Source of the DNA: Rhodosorus marinus
Lineage: Eukaryota > Rhodophyta > Stylonematophyceae > Stylonematales > Stylonemataceae
DNA: 64,000 bases
Assembly: GCA_029953675.1 (NCBI GenBank)
Contig: JAMWBK010000011.1
Location: 806,001-870,000 of the forward strand
Direction: 5' to 3'
Shown here: piece after piece, positions 51,929 to 61,915 of the stretch
How positions within the stretch are numbered: the stretch's first letter is position 1
How the letters are laid out: the number at the start of each line of letters is the position of its first letter
The notes under the pieces: model-generated
Told to the model about the DNA's origin: nothing
Databases searched by the model: none
What the model saw: only the letters and a program-made list of their open reading frames with translations
Made by a program: the position numbers and the translations under genes

Positions 51929-53287
51929 ATGGATATTCTACCGTTTATGAGGTTGGTGGACGCCTTCCCGAACATGGAGTATGGGTCCGGTTCAGAGCGG
52001 TGGATGTTGCATGAAGAGGAGAGGAGAGGTGTTCCGAGGAGGAAGGAGAATAGTGCCCTAGTATTGATGGATATGCATATGGCTATTCCAGAGGAAATCC
52101 GCGCGGAAATGGGCACGAACTTATTTGATGTGATGTCGAGTCCGGGGCTTTTCATGGATGAGGCTTATACGGAAACGTTTACTGTCGGTACGGCGTGGAT
52201 GCTGGCATGCGGTGTTCCCGGAACGGAGAGGTTCAATCCTAACGTACTCCATCCGGTTGTTCAGGTGAGATATATGACCACCCTCAGCGAGGATCGCGCG
52301 AGTACTCTGATGACTTGCAAAATCTCCGAGGACATGGTGATATTCGCGCAAATAGAGGAGATGACCGGACGCTATAATCGTGTCAACCATGGGATTATCG
52401 AGCCGCGGGGAAGGACGGTGCAAATTGTTGCGCAGAGTTACGATGAAAAGTATTGTGATAAATGCACCGTGCTTTCGAGCAAATGCGAGTGCCAAGACCA
52501 GCAAAATATGATGCAGTTTAGCAATCGTGCGAAGGGAAGAAGGGCGCAATTTAGCTCGTCACCTCTTGAGAGGGGAAGCTTTCTCGGCAATGCCTACCTC
52601 AAGTCCTGGTTGGAAGGGTCCTGGACTGTGAGCGCGGCGGGCTTGCCTCCGTTTAAATTGGAAATTAATATGCACGAAGAGGGGACACTAAGGTTCGATG
52701 GAGCGATGATTTACGTGTACCAAACGGAAATAGAGAAGCTTCACCATCCGAGATCCAATATTTTTCAGCTATGGGATGTGGACCCACTAACTTTGTTTGA
52801 GTCTGGTGAAAGCGACCATGGGACGTCCTCTGCGAGCGAAATTTTATCGCAATCTTCCTTACTCGACGATCTTGCCTCTCAGAATTCGAGCCTGGGGTCG
52901 TCCGGTGAAAGTTCTTTCGACAACGGGGAGCGGAAACCTTTCGAATGCAAGATCTGCGGCATGCACTTCCGACGGGAGTATGATGTGACGCGGCACATGA
53001 ACGGAGTACATATGAAAAAGAAGGACCACGTGTGCAAACTCTGCCCGAGACAATTCTCGCAGAGGGGACACCTGAACGAACACGTCCGGAAAGAGCACTT
53101 TGGAATTGGCTTCAGATGTGAGCGCTGTCCTCCGGACAGCGCAAAAGTATTCGGCTCCAGGTCAAAACTTAAGCGGCATATGGAGAACGTCCACCTCAAC
53201 ATTCGTCGGTACGCTTGTAATTCGTGTACAAAGCAGTACAAGGACGCGACAAACCTGCGTGACCACATGGCGAAAGCCCACCCATGA
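51929..53287 (+). CDS. ZNF-16: four-finger C2H2 protein, diverged (near group C)
   Basis: 452 residues from an ATG in GAGATGG. The N-terminal region is strongly changed: no EWDS, but RWMLHEEERRGVPRR near 24-38 and VGTAWMLACGVPGTE at 86-100 stand for LFRLHRQAVP and LGSGWAFLGGLPELD. DGRHN is TGRYN. The cysteine cluster is C176, C179, C186, C188 (C-x2-C-x6-C-x1-C), the group C spacing. HHPRSNIFQLW replaces HPPRSSFRLVK. The linker is Ser-rich. Fingers lie at 340-361, 369-390, 397-422 and 430-451. Finger 3 carries a four-residue insertion after its second Cys (C-x2-C-x16-H), and linker 2 has six residues. The protein ends one residue after the last His. It may be a link between groups A/B and C. 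Confidence 0.94.
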   Translation: MDILPFMRLVDAFPNMEYGSGSERWMLHEEERRGVPRRKENSALVLMDMHMAIPEEIRAEMGTNLFDVMSSPGLFMDEAYTETFTVGTAWMLACGVPGTERFNPNVLHPVVQVRYMTTLSEDRASTLMTCKISEDMVIFAQIEEMTGRYNRVNHGIIEPRGRTVQIVAQSYDEKYCDKCTVLSSKCECQDQQNMMQFSNRAKGRRAQFSSSPLERGSFLGNAYLKSWLEGSWTVSAAGLPPFKLEINMHEEGTLRFDGAMIYVYQTEIEKLHHPRSNIFQLWDVDPLTLFESGESDHGTSSASEILSQSSLLDDLASQNSSLGSSGESSFDNGERKPFECKICGMHFRREYDVTRHMNGVHMKKKDHVCKLCPRQFSQRGHLNEHVRKEHFGIGFRCERCPPDSAKVFGSRSKLKRHMENVHLNIRRYACNSCTKQYKDATNLRDHMAKAHP

Positions 53288-54249
53288 GGAAGGTTTCCGA
53301 ATGCTAATCTATTAATCCTTCCCTGAAACTCTTAAGGTGCCTGTTCCATCTCGTGCCGCCGATTGTTGCGTTTTCAGCGCATGCGAGTATGGATACCTAT
53401 ATATTCGACTGTGAGGTAAGAACATATGTATAGAGAACAAGCCACTTTTGCAAAAGTAAAGAGGTGCGAGCCTTGGCGAAGATAAGCACGATCAACCACA
53501 GGAAATCAGCTTTTGATAGTAGACAAGAAGGTTCAGGCGAAGAAGAACAATTTGAGGAAAGACTTGATGGACATGAGAAGTCTCATTCCCAAAAAGAGGC
53601 GATTGCGTTTCCATGTTCAAGTCCGCTTTGACCAATTCTGCAATCGCTTCCGTTCGCGAACGCGACCTCTTCCACCAAAATCACTCAAGCACAGGACGAT
53701 GACCCCTACTTTTGAGCATGGAGCTATGGTTCTGCACTTCGACTCTGACTTGAGAAGCTCACGTCTACGTAGTCAGGGGTGAAATGGAAAACCAAATGCA
53801 AGATACTCTCTATTCTTGGACTCGAGATGGCCCGGACGCCATCCACAAGAAACACCCGAGCCGAGGCGTCAGTTGACACATGCCAACAACAAAGGGCGCT
53901 CACATAGAACGTGCGAGGGAGAAGGCAGGACCCAAACTAACCTTGCAAATCGTTCACGGATCACTTCTCACCGTTCCAATCTGTCCATTCGAAGATTCCA
54001 CGAAAAACCATTGGCAGGCACATCAGCGTTCCACCTGAACCGTACTAGCCACCTTGCTCATGCTCGGTTCAACTACTCGCATCTCAGGCGGTTCCTGTCC
54101 ATCGGGACGGAGTTTAGTCCTAGAAAATGGTTTCTTTGGCAGTACGCTGCTCAGCGGTGCTTTGTGGAAGACGACTAATCAATGAAAGAAAAGAGAAAAG
54201 GATTCCGTGCTTGTTCTCCAACCACAGCTCACCCACTAAACTCTATGCT
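53288..54249. other. Intergenic after ZNF-16
   Basis: A possible 3' signal TATGTATAGAG lies near 53425. An open frame at 53513-53782 is Lys/Arg-rich but lacks an ATG start, and I do not call it. No other gene. Confidence 0.45.
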
Positions 54250-54810
54250 CAATGTTGTGCAGATCTTGTAGAGGACCTTCCAAATACAGCTGCTCAACTT
54301 CCTTCCAACGCCTTGGCGCCATGCTGCTGAACGATCTGTCGTTTGCAATCAATGCCCTTCAGAGCCTCAGCTGCTGTTGATGAGACAACTGAATTACTGG
54401 CTTGGCTGACTCCATGCTCGTTCTTGCGATCGTTCTATCGCATGAGAGCAGCTGGCTCGAGGAACTGCGCTGTTTCTTTGGCAACGTTCTGACACGATGA
54501 TGCTCCTTGATCTGTTCTTTTCATCATTGACTATTGAGCAGTTCTGCTGATGGACACAAGCGGACTTAATCTTTCATAGAGAACAGACGCAACTTGTCGG
54601 AACGCACCAACCGACCCGCCCTGCTCGTGTTGTGCAGATTTTGTTAGGTAAAACGCTTAGCAGACTATGAGCAAATGCTCTGTTTCTTTTTCCCACATCC
54701 TATGGCGCGGTGCTGCTGATTGATCTGTTCTTTGCATCATCCTCTTCAGCACTTTGTTTACGATAGAACTGGAACTAGTCTTTCGTAGGACAGACGCAGC
54801 TTGCCGTAGC
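54250..54810. repeat. Degenerate ~180-210 bp repeats
   Basis: Three diverged copies share GATCTGT anchors at 54333, 54509 and 54722, the preceding CATGCTGCTGA / GATGATGCTCC / GGTGCTGCTGA, and, in the last two, the later TCTTTCxTAGxxxACAGACGCA block. TGTTGTGCAGATxTTGT occurs near 54254 and 54637. No coding sense is seen. Confidence 0.65.
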
Positions 54811-55280
54811 TTTGGTTTGCTGACCTCCAAACGGCCTAAACACACTGTTCCCGAGTTTTGGGGAAGAAGAAGAAACTATAAAAGGTTCTCTTGTGAACCT
54901 CTACCGTTGGGTTGTCTCCGTGTCTCGGCCTGGTGTGGGCAACGACCCGTGACGTTTTAGTGGGCGAAGAGCGTAAGTCTGGGAACTTTGAACTTGAGAA
55001 GGGAGGTGGTCTTTACATGTGGTGATATTTTCTGGGTTTGCCGATGTCTCGCAGGCGGTTGGCGGTGGCAATGTAGAGGTGTGGAAGCGTCCTTGCGGAC
55101 GGATGGGTAGTTTATTTTACGGTCTTTTTTTTCCGACCTGGAAGAGTGATCCTCTGAGGAAGAACCCGAAGCTTTTTTTGGTGCTTTGGGCAGTTTTTTG
55201 GGCTAGTTCTGCGCCTCTACCAACGAGCTGACGCGAGCTGTGGTATTTTTGGGGTGCTTGGCAAGGAAGGAATAACTGAT
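54811..55280. other. Leader region of ZNF-17
   Basis: No separate gene. CTATAAAAGG at about 54875 is the best TATA-box match seen in front of any gene of the family, about 400 bases before the start codon. Its distance implies a long leader. Confidence 0.4.
54875..54884 (+). promoter_or_regulatory. TATA-box candidate for ZNF-17
   Basis: CTATAAAAGG matches the TATAAA consensus with the usual G/C-rich edge. It would imply a leader of about 370 bases before the ATG at 55281. Confidence 0.35.
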
Positions 55281-56594
55281 ATGGAGTTTACGGATATGGT
55301 GCCTGTAGCTGATGAGCTTTTGAAGGACTGGATGTTGCACAAGAGCGAAGCGAGGGTTTTTGATTTCAAGAAAGCGACACCGATTATGGTTAGCGTGAGG
55401 GTGACTGTTCACGACGAAGTGATGAAGTCTCCGTTCTACGGGCTTTTGTCGTCGTTTGAGAGGCCCGTTTTCCTGCTCTCGATGATGTACAGTAAACAGG
55501 TTCGGATCGGGATGGGATGGACGTTTGATGACGCGGGGCCTTTGCTGGAGTACTCCACCGGGGAAGGAGTTTCTCACGACCGTCGCGACGTTTTGACGTA
55601 TCAGAGGTTCTGCATGTTCGAGTGGAACGGTGTCGCAAACTTGCTCTGTACGCCAATTGGCGGAGAAGCTCAGGGTCTACCATTTATTCACATCCTTGAG
55701 AAAGACGGAGCGACGAATTACTCGGAGGTCGGCATCCTCGACAATGACACGGGAAGCAAGATCTTCTCGATTAGAGAAACCTCTGTACGACCGTGTGTTT
55801 TCTGCTCCGCACGGGATGAAGCATGTGCGTGCTCTCATGAGATGACTCTCCGAAGCTTTGGTCCGAACATTCCGCGTAAAGGTGGATCAATTGCCGGCGG
55901 GTTTGGGTTTAACGACGAACCGTACGTACACACTGCAAAGAAGTGGCTTTCAGGACGATGGGGCTTTCACGCTAATGGGCACCCGGCTTTTTCTACGAAC
56001 GCTGTGGTGCTCTCCGGCGGAAATTTGTTTGATAAAGCGCGGAACTACATCTGCCAGCAGGAAGCGCAGCAGATCTGCGGTCCGTATCAGTTTCCGATTT
56101 TGCAGTTTGGAATGAACTCTGGCGCAGCTCACGCTGTGCTAGCGCGAGGAGAAGGCGTTAAGTTTGAAATCCTGAGTGATTCGATCTCGGAGCAGATGAG
56201 TAGCGGCTCCTCCAAAGCGTCCGAACCAAGATGGAAGTGCAGAATCTGCGACGCGACATTTTCAAGGGTGTACGATGTCAAAAGACACGAAGAAGGTGTT
56301 CACTCCTCGAGCCGAAGCTTTGCGTGTGCGCACTGCTCTCAAACGTTCAAGCAGATGGGACACCTCAACGAGCACCTAAAGTCCCAGCACTCTGAATCTG
56401 GTGGACATGTTTGTTCGCTGTGTGGCAAGAGGTTTGGCGTCGAGTCGAAGTTGACGAGGCACGTTCTTCTTGTGCACATGGACATCAGAAAATTTGAGTG
56501 CAAGTACTGCAACAAAACGTACAAGGAGAAACATATTATGATGAGACACATGAAAAAAAAGCATGAACAACCGCAACCGCTGATAAGGAACTAA
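55281..56594 (+). CDS. ZNF-17: four-finger C2H2 protein (group C)
   Basis: 437 residues from the ATG at 55281; the upstream start is GTG only. Group C proteins share the opening ADELLKDWMLHKSEARVFDF and the motif HDEVMKSPFYG at 44-54. IGMGWTFDDAGPLLEY at 76-91 takes the place of LGSGWAFLGGLPELD, and TNYSEVGILD that of RHNLSTWxVVD. The cysteine cluster is C172, C175, C182, C184. There is no HPPRSSFR motif; the region before the linker reads QEAQQICGPYQFPI. The linker is short, Ser-rich, about 25 residues. Fingers lie at 320-341, 349-370, 378-399 and 407-428. Finger 2 keeps QMGHLNE and finger 3 VESKLTR. Linker 2 contains GG (SESGGHV), typical of group C. Finger 4 helix is EKHIMMR. Confidence 0.95.
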   Translation: MEFTDMVPVADELLKDWMLHKSEARVFDFKKATPIMVSVRVTVHDEVMKSPFYGLLSSFERPVFLLSMMYSKQVRIGMGWTFDDAGPLLEYSTGEGVSHDRRDVLTYQRFCMFEWNGVANLLCTPIGGEAQGLPFIHILEKDGATNYSEVGILDNDTGSKIFSIRETSVRPCVFCSARDEACACSHEMTLRSFGPNIPRKGGSIAGGFGFNDEPYVHTAKKWLSGRWGFHANGHPAFSTNAVVLSGGNLFDKARNYICQQEAQQICGPYQFPILQFGMNSGAAHAVLARGEGVKFEILSDSISEQMSSGSSKASEPRWKCRICDATFSRVYDVKRHEEGVHSSSRSFACAHCSQTFKQMGHLNEHLKSQHSESGGHVCSLCGKRFGVESKLTRHVLLVHMDIRKFECKYCNKTYKEKHIMMRHMKKKHEQPQPLIRN

Positions 56595-58371
56595 CTAGCG
56601 AAAGCGCCCAGGACCTGCGCCGAGGGAACGAACGATGTCAGCAGAAAACAAATTCTTCCAGAAGGCAGTGTCACTATTTATTCTACGACTAAACACTACA
56701 ATCCAGCCCTTACTTTGCATCGATGAGGAACTCTCCAAAAACACTGGCTTTCAAGCGCTCTGCGACTACAGGAAGACCTCGCAGACCCTCGCGCTTTAGG
56801 ATGCGGAGTCTTTGGTTTCGAAACCAGCGGAACAAACGCAGCGACTCTGTGTCCGCTGGCGCTAGCTGCCACCGTCTTTTGTCCGAGTCTTGTCTGTGGG
56901 CTCAATGTCGAGATTCCACCCCAGGTTGTGAAGCGAAGCGGGTCTCCCGACCAAGTAGAATCCTAGGGTCCGAATTCTTCTGAAACGAGTCTGCAAAGCA
57001 CCTCTGCGAGTGCTCAACCTTGTGGAAACAAGCCACGATTTCTCACACCCATGTGCATGTCAGTAGGCTTTCACAGAAATGAGGGACATCCCACACACAA
57101 TAAGGCGATACGTCAGCATGCTCAGAACAAGAAGGTGATCAAGAGGAACAACTAGCCAAGGGAACATTAAGACTTCATAGACGTTTAAAAATTAGCTCAA
57201 GAGAGTGAATCGCTGTTCTGGCCTTCACCACAATCTCGGTCACAAGGACTGGACTGGGCTTTCAGCACGGTTCCATGTAGCAAATTCATGAGGAAGTGGT
57301 GCCCGCTGGGGGATGAAGGAGCTCCGGGAAGAAGTGCGTACGTAGCCTCTTCCCTGGTCCAACCATTCACCCCACGAATCTCAAGTCGCCTGTCTGCCCA
57401 GTGTATTCTCGTTAGAATGTCCGCATTTCTTCACAATCACGTAAAGTAAGCTGTTTTCCACGGAGTTGAGTGGTCTCCAAAAAAGGGGGATTTTCGGGTG
57501 AATTGAGATCATGTACAAGGTCCATGGCAAAGGGGCATTGGAAGAGTTGGCATGAGGAAACTTGTAAGCCAAATAGATCAATTGAACCCGAGAAAGAACG
57601 TCACTGGATGATAAATGTGAGACAGGAGTTGATGTCACTCTCAGGGTATGTTCAGCCCCTCACCTGAGCACTCACAGGTTGGTCTGGCTATGGCGTCCCC
57701 GAGGATTGACATGGGGATACTTGGCAGATCAATTGAACCCCAGAAGGCAAATAATGGATGATAAAACGTGAGATAGGGAGTCTTTCAGCCCCAGAGCATG
57801 TTGAGACTCTGCTCACAAGCTAGTCCAAGCGTGCACGAACACTGAGCCGTCTGGACGTCTTGCAGACGTTTTTACGCCCTTGCGGTGAAAACTGTTCCTC
57901 GTGTCTTCCCCCGACGGGCTTTTTTAATGGCGAAGCTGAGGACGGTCGTAGATCATCAAGGAGCGACTAGAAATGATAGATAAGCGCTCGATACTTAGTA
58001 ACCTCTGCGAACCTTGTCTAATCTCGCACCTGAGAGCACCCGAGTGCGATCATGTTCCATCCTCAGCTAGGGATGCGGACACTGTGAGTTCAGTATATTG
58101 AGGCAGAGCGACCCTGCTAGCAACTGGACTTTGCTAGCTTTGGTGAGGTGGGGCAGCACTTTAGTAGAAGAGTGAGGGTCATGGAGTGCCGGTTTTTAGA
58201 TGGTGGCAGGTGCAGCAGCAGGCTGAAGCATAGGGAGGTTTGAAAATACTGGATGAGGCAGTCAGATATGTGCTTGAGGTAAGGTTGGAAGCCATGTGAG
58301 ATGAGCTTTGGTTGTTTGGAGAGGGAAGGTTCCCGACGTGGATGCTGAGTGAGGTGCTCTAGTCTGGCGGA
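56595..58371. other. Intergenic, ZNF-17 to ZNF-18
   Basis: TCACTATTTATTCTACG, an AU-rich element core, lies about 75 bases after the ZNF-17 stop. A direct repeat of about 55 bases beginning AGATCAATTGAACCC occurs at 57576 and 57727. No gene is supported. Confidence 0.5.
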
Positions 58372-59844
58372 ATGGATTTTTCGGAGTTGTTCCCGACGAC
58401 TGACGAGGTGCTGAAGGGTTTTGTGCTTCATAAGAGCGATGTTAAAGTGTTCGACTTTAGCTCGGCATCGCCGATGATGTTCAGTATGAGCACGTTGATA
58501 CACGAGGAGGTGATGAAGTCGCCCTTCTATGGAATCTTGAATGCGATGATATCTCCGATATTCCTGCTCTCGATGAAGTACAGTGACGATGTGAGGATTG
58601 GAATGGGTTGGATTTTTGAAAAGCAAGGGCCGCTGCTGGGGTATTCTTCGGAAGGAGGGACTGTTCACGCGGGAAACGAGGCGGTGACATATGAGAGAAT
58701 CTGTATGCTAAAACACGACGGTAAACGACACTACATCGCCACACTCTCAGGTGGAGACGAGACTGGGCTGCCATTCACACACGTTGTCGAAGTGAATGCC
58801 CGGTCAAACTCTTGCGAGTTTGGAATGCTGGACAGAGAGACTGGAGTAAAGCTTTTCGGGATCAAGCAACTGTCGACCCGACCGTGTGTTATTTGTTACG
58901 CTAGGGGAGAAGCATGCGTTTGCACACAAGAAATGGTGTCGAGAGGATTTGAACCGTTGCCATTGACGATTCAATCCGGAGACGGGCTCAGGAGTTTTGA
59001 CTTCAACGACGACGTGTTCCAACGTTCTTTTCGGCAGTGGATGGGTGGGAGGTGGGACTTCCACGTCAACCGACTTCCTGCGTTTTCTGTGCAGTCGGAT
59101 TTATTGTCGTCGGGGGAGGCATTTGAACGGGCCAAGACCTATTTGGTGGAGCAGGAGATACAGCAATCGATAAGGTTTCGTCCTCCTGTGCAGCGCTCGT
59201 CCATGGAGAGGGCGCTGGCTTCAATAGTGTCTTGGAACGAGAGGAAAGAATCCCGCCAGGCAATTGAGGAATCGTCTAATACCGGAGACGCGACTGATCC
59301 AAGCATAGCGACGGATCCAGAAGCATCGACTGACCAAGACGTCTCGACTGAGCCAAAGGCATCAAGAAACAGCAATGTACAGACTACTCTAGAGGCGGCT
59401 ACTGAACTTTCAGCTGAACTTGTCGATAGTCCTCGCATTGGATGTAAAAAATGCAGAGCTTCGTTCACCAGCGCCTGGGGCCTCAGAAGGCACGATGCTG
59501 GAGTGCATCAGAACACGAGAAGTTTTCCATGCGAGTTTTGTTCAAGGACCTTTAAACAGAGCGGGCACCTGAATGAGCATTTGAGAGCTTACCATTCTAA
59601 AGGTGGTGGTTATGAATGTGAGGAATGCGGAAAGCGGTTTGGTGTTAAGTCGAAACTGGACAGGCATATTATTGGAAAGCATACAGACATCAGGCTGTTC
59701 GCTTGCAAGATGTGTCACATGAAATACAAGGAAAAGCATCAGCTGGCCGTACACACCAGACGAAAGCACAGCAGTACTGAATCCGACAAAATGAGAGTTG
59801 AAGAGTGCGAACCAGAGATCACCTACAGTCAAACCGCTCGGTGA
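58372..59844 (+). CDS. ZNF-18: four-finger C2H2 protein (group C), longest member
   Basis: 490 residues from the ATG in GGAATGG. Opens MDFSELFPTTDEVLKGFVLH, with HEEVMKSPFYG at 44-54 and IGMGWIFEKQGPLLGY at 76-91. The cysteine cluster is C172, C175, C182, C184 (CVIC, CVC). WMGGRWDFHVNRLPAFSV precedes a Glu/Gln-rich helix. The linker (about 295-357) is long and built of degenerate T-D-P/T-E-P units, a sign of growth by slippage. Fingers lie at 358-379, 387-408, 416-437 and 445-466. Finger 1 has an unusual helix (SAWGLRR), shared in type with ZNF-19. Fingers 2 and 3 keep QSGHLNE and VKSKLDR. The 24-residue tail is acidic and unlike other members. Confidence 0.95.
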   Translation: MDFSELFPTTDEVLKGFVLHKSDVKVFDFSSASPMMFSMSTLIHEEVMKSPFYGILNAMISPIFLLSMKYSDDVRIGMGWIFEKQGPLLGYSSEGGTVHAGNEAVTYERICMLKHDGKRHYIATLSGGDETGLPFTHVVEVNARSNSCEFGMLDRETGVKLFGIKQLSTRPCVICYARGEACVCTQEMVSRGFEPLPLTIQSGDGLRSFDFNDDVFQRSFRQWMGGRWDFHVNRLPAFSVQSDLLSSGEAFERAKTYLVEQEIQQSIRFRPPVQRSSMERALASIVSWNERKESRQAIEESSNTGDATDPSIATDPEASTDQDVSTEPKASRNSNVQTTLEAATELSAELVDSPRIGCKKCRASFTSAWGLRRHDAGVHQNTRSFPCEFCSRTFKQSGHLNEHLRAYHSKGGGYECEECGKRFGVKSKLDRHIIGKHTDIRLFACKMCHMKYKEKHQLAVHTRRKHSSTESDKMRVEECEPEITYSQTAR

Positions 59845-60689
59845 TATCTGGCTGGGCGCAAGGCAAACGACACTGTAGCAAAAAGCTTTCGTTCAGCAGA
59901 TAACTGTAGGGAATGCCTATCGAGCTGCAACGAATTTGCTCGGAAGTCGGTCGATCTCGGATCGATCGTGTCCAGGCGGGGGAACGCGGTTGAGGGGCAA
60001 GCGGTTGTCAAAAAAATTTGCCAGCGCGTCAAACCCAAAAACACTCGAAGCGAGCCTCTGACTAGGCACACTCGACTCTCGGATAATAATGTCGGCCTGG
60101 CTCCGTGCAACGAATGTCTTCAAGTTCTAAAGCCTCTCCGATACATTGTGCTTGCGCCGACAATGCCGTTGAACGTGAGATTCTTACCCACTGGAGAAGA
60201 AAAAAAATCCCCTCGCGGTCAGGGGGAAGGAGGGGAAGGGAGGGAGCGGGAGCCCTGTACGACTATCCCAGCTCCAAAACCAATCAAACCAGAATGTACC
60301 ATCTTGGCTTCAGTCATCTCATCAATCAGGGACCAGCAAAGGTGACGCAATACGGACCATTCCTTCCCCCCCCCACCCCCAGCCCCGGAACTGAAAAGAA
60401 ACCTTTCTGGGCTCCCCAGTTATTTTGATTGTCAAAGACACGTGTCAATATATCAACGCGACCTAATCTTAAGGGGCAAACACACTGGAATATTTTAGTT
60501 ATTATTCTAATGTAATTAATATGTAATTAAAGTATTTTTAAATAGGAACTTCGGTCGATTCTTTTTTCTTCTTTCCTATTCGTTCTCGTGTTGGGATTCG
60601 ATGCCGTTTTGCGGGAAAAATTGGCTTTTTTAGGCTTTTGTTCCGGAATTCGGGATGCGGTGGTGGATTTCGTGGGAATTGGTTGTCAT
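59845..60689. other. Intergenic after ZNF-18
   Basis: Contains A- and C-runs near 60200 and 60365 and an AT-rich tract (60480-60550). No gene is supported. Confidence 0.45.
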
Positions 60690-61475
60690 GGACGAGTCCG
60701 ATATATTTTTTTGGTTGAATATACTACTGCAAAACATTAGAAAAGTCGGGTACGTCTGGTTACAATTATTTCAAAAACATGAGTCCGAACAATAGTCTAA
60801 TATTCAATCAACGCTAGTCTAATAATCAATCATCTTACTTAGATATTGAATCATGATTACTTTCTCGTAAGGACAAACTGTCCACTGTGATGTATTGAAT
60901 TAGGATTATCTTTGGAATGCACAGACTTCATGCACATCTAATGGTTGTTTTTGAGAACGCTCTAGCAGGAAGGAGAATATGATTACGCAGATGCTTCCCT
61001 GTCTGCTGGTGAATCGGGACTTACCGGTGTCTTCGCGATGCTGCGGTGAAGCTGTCCTTACTATGCGCCGCCATGAGCTGAATATCTCACCTAGGTTGAT
61101 GGACAGCGCAGGAGTTGTCCGGTTTGCGTGAGTGCTTTGGGGGATTAACTTGATCACAGGACGCGTTTCCAATCCCTGCACAGTCTAGCCCTGTGGCGGA
61201 GTTCCAGCCGCCCTTATCCTTGCGTCCAGTGTAGTTCTCCCTTCTGCGGGTTGTTAGCCCTCGAATAAAAATTGGTTGGAGACTTGCGGACCAAGTCGGG
61301 CTGTGTTTTCACGTAGCTAGATCATTGACGGGGAAGAAGAAGATTGAAATGCAATCAATATTCATCGTTGATTGAATAGTATCGGACACCACTCGGTCGT
61401 TATCAGACTGTTATCCGATTAACCATCCGCTATTATTTTTTATTCAGGTCCAATAAGCTTGTATCGGACTCGAGC
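60690..61475. mobile_element. Possible terminal-inverted-repeat element
   Basis: CGAGTCCGATA at 60693-60703 is the exact complement of TATCGGACTCG at 61462-61472. Inside, the CTAATATTCAATCAACG block near 60798 pairs imperfectly with CGTTGATTGAATAGTAT near 61366, and GAGTCCGA at 60781 with ATCGGACAC at 61381. Nested complementary blocks around a ~0.6 kb centre without coding content fit a non-autonomous DNA transposon. Ends and target duplications are not defined. Further GGACT/ATCGGA words continue to about 61560. Confidence 0.35.
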
Positions 61476-61915
61476 AAGAAGTAAATATTCTAAATTGTTA
61501 CGTAATTTCAGGTCTGATCTTTGTCGATTATTAAATCGGACTCTCTTTTTTATCGGACGGAAATCACAGCGGGACACTTGGTGCTAATGAGGGAATCCAT
61601 TGATGGAAACTGACACTGAAGGAGGCCACTTTGACATGTATTCTTGAAATGAGGAGAGACTTCATGGAGGGTCACATGATGTGAAGTATATTTGGTTTGA
61701 TTGGCGGTCCGTTTCTTCCTTTTGCGCGTGGGTGGGTTTGAGGGGGACCTGGAGTGCCTTGGGTTGATATACTTGGGTTGATATACCATGGTTGGTCCTC
61801 GTTCGGAGTGCAGTTGGCTTGAACGAAGGAGATGCGAGCGGGCGTTTTGAAGAATTGTGTAACTTTTTCTTTACTATACGTGAATCTGTGTTGTTTGTAG
61901 TATAGTTCTGGTTGG
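61476..61915. other. Leader region of ZNF-19
   Basis: AT-rich at first, then a short duplicated TTGGGTTGATATAC at 61760 and 61774. No separate gene. Confidence 0.4.

Noticed and set aside
53513-53782. Basic 89-codon plus-strand frame after ZNF-16
   Set aside because: It begins with TTG and shows no conserved motif; not separable from chance.
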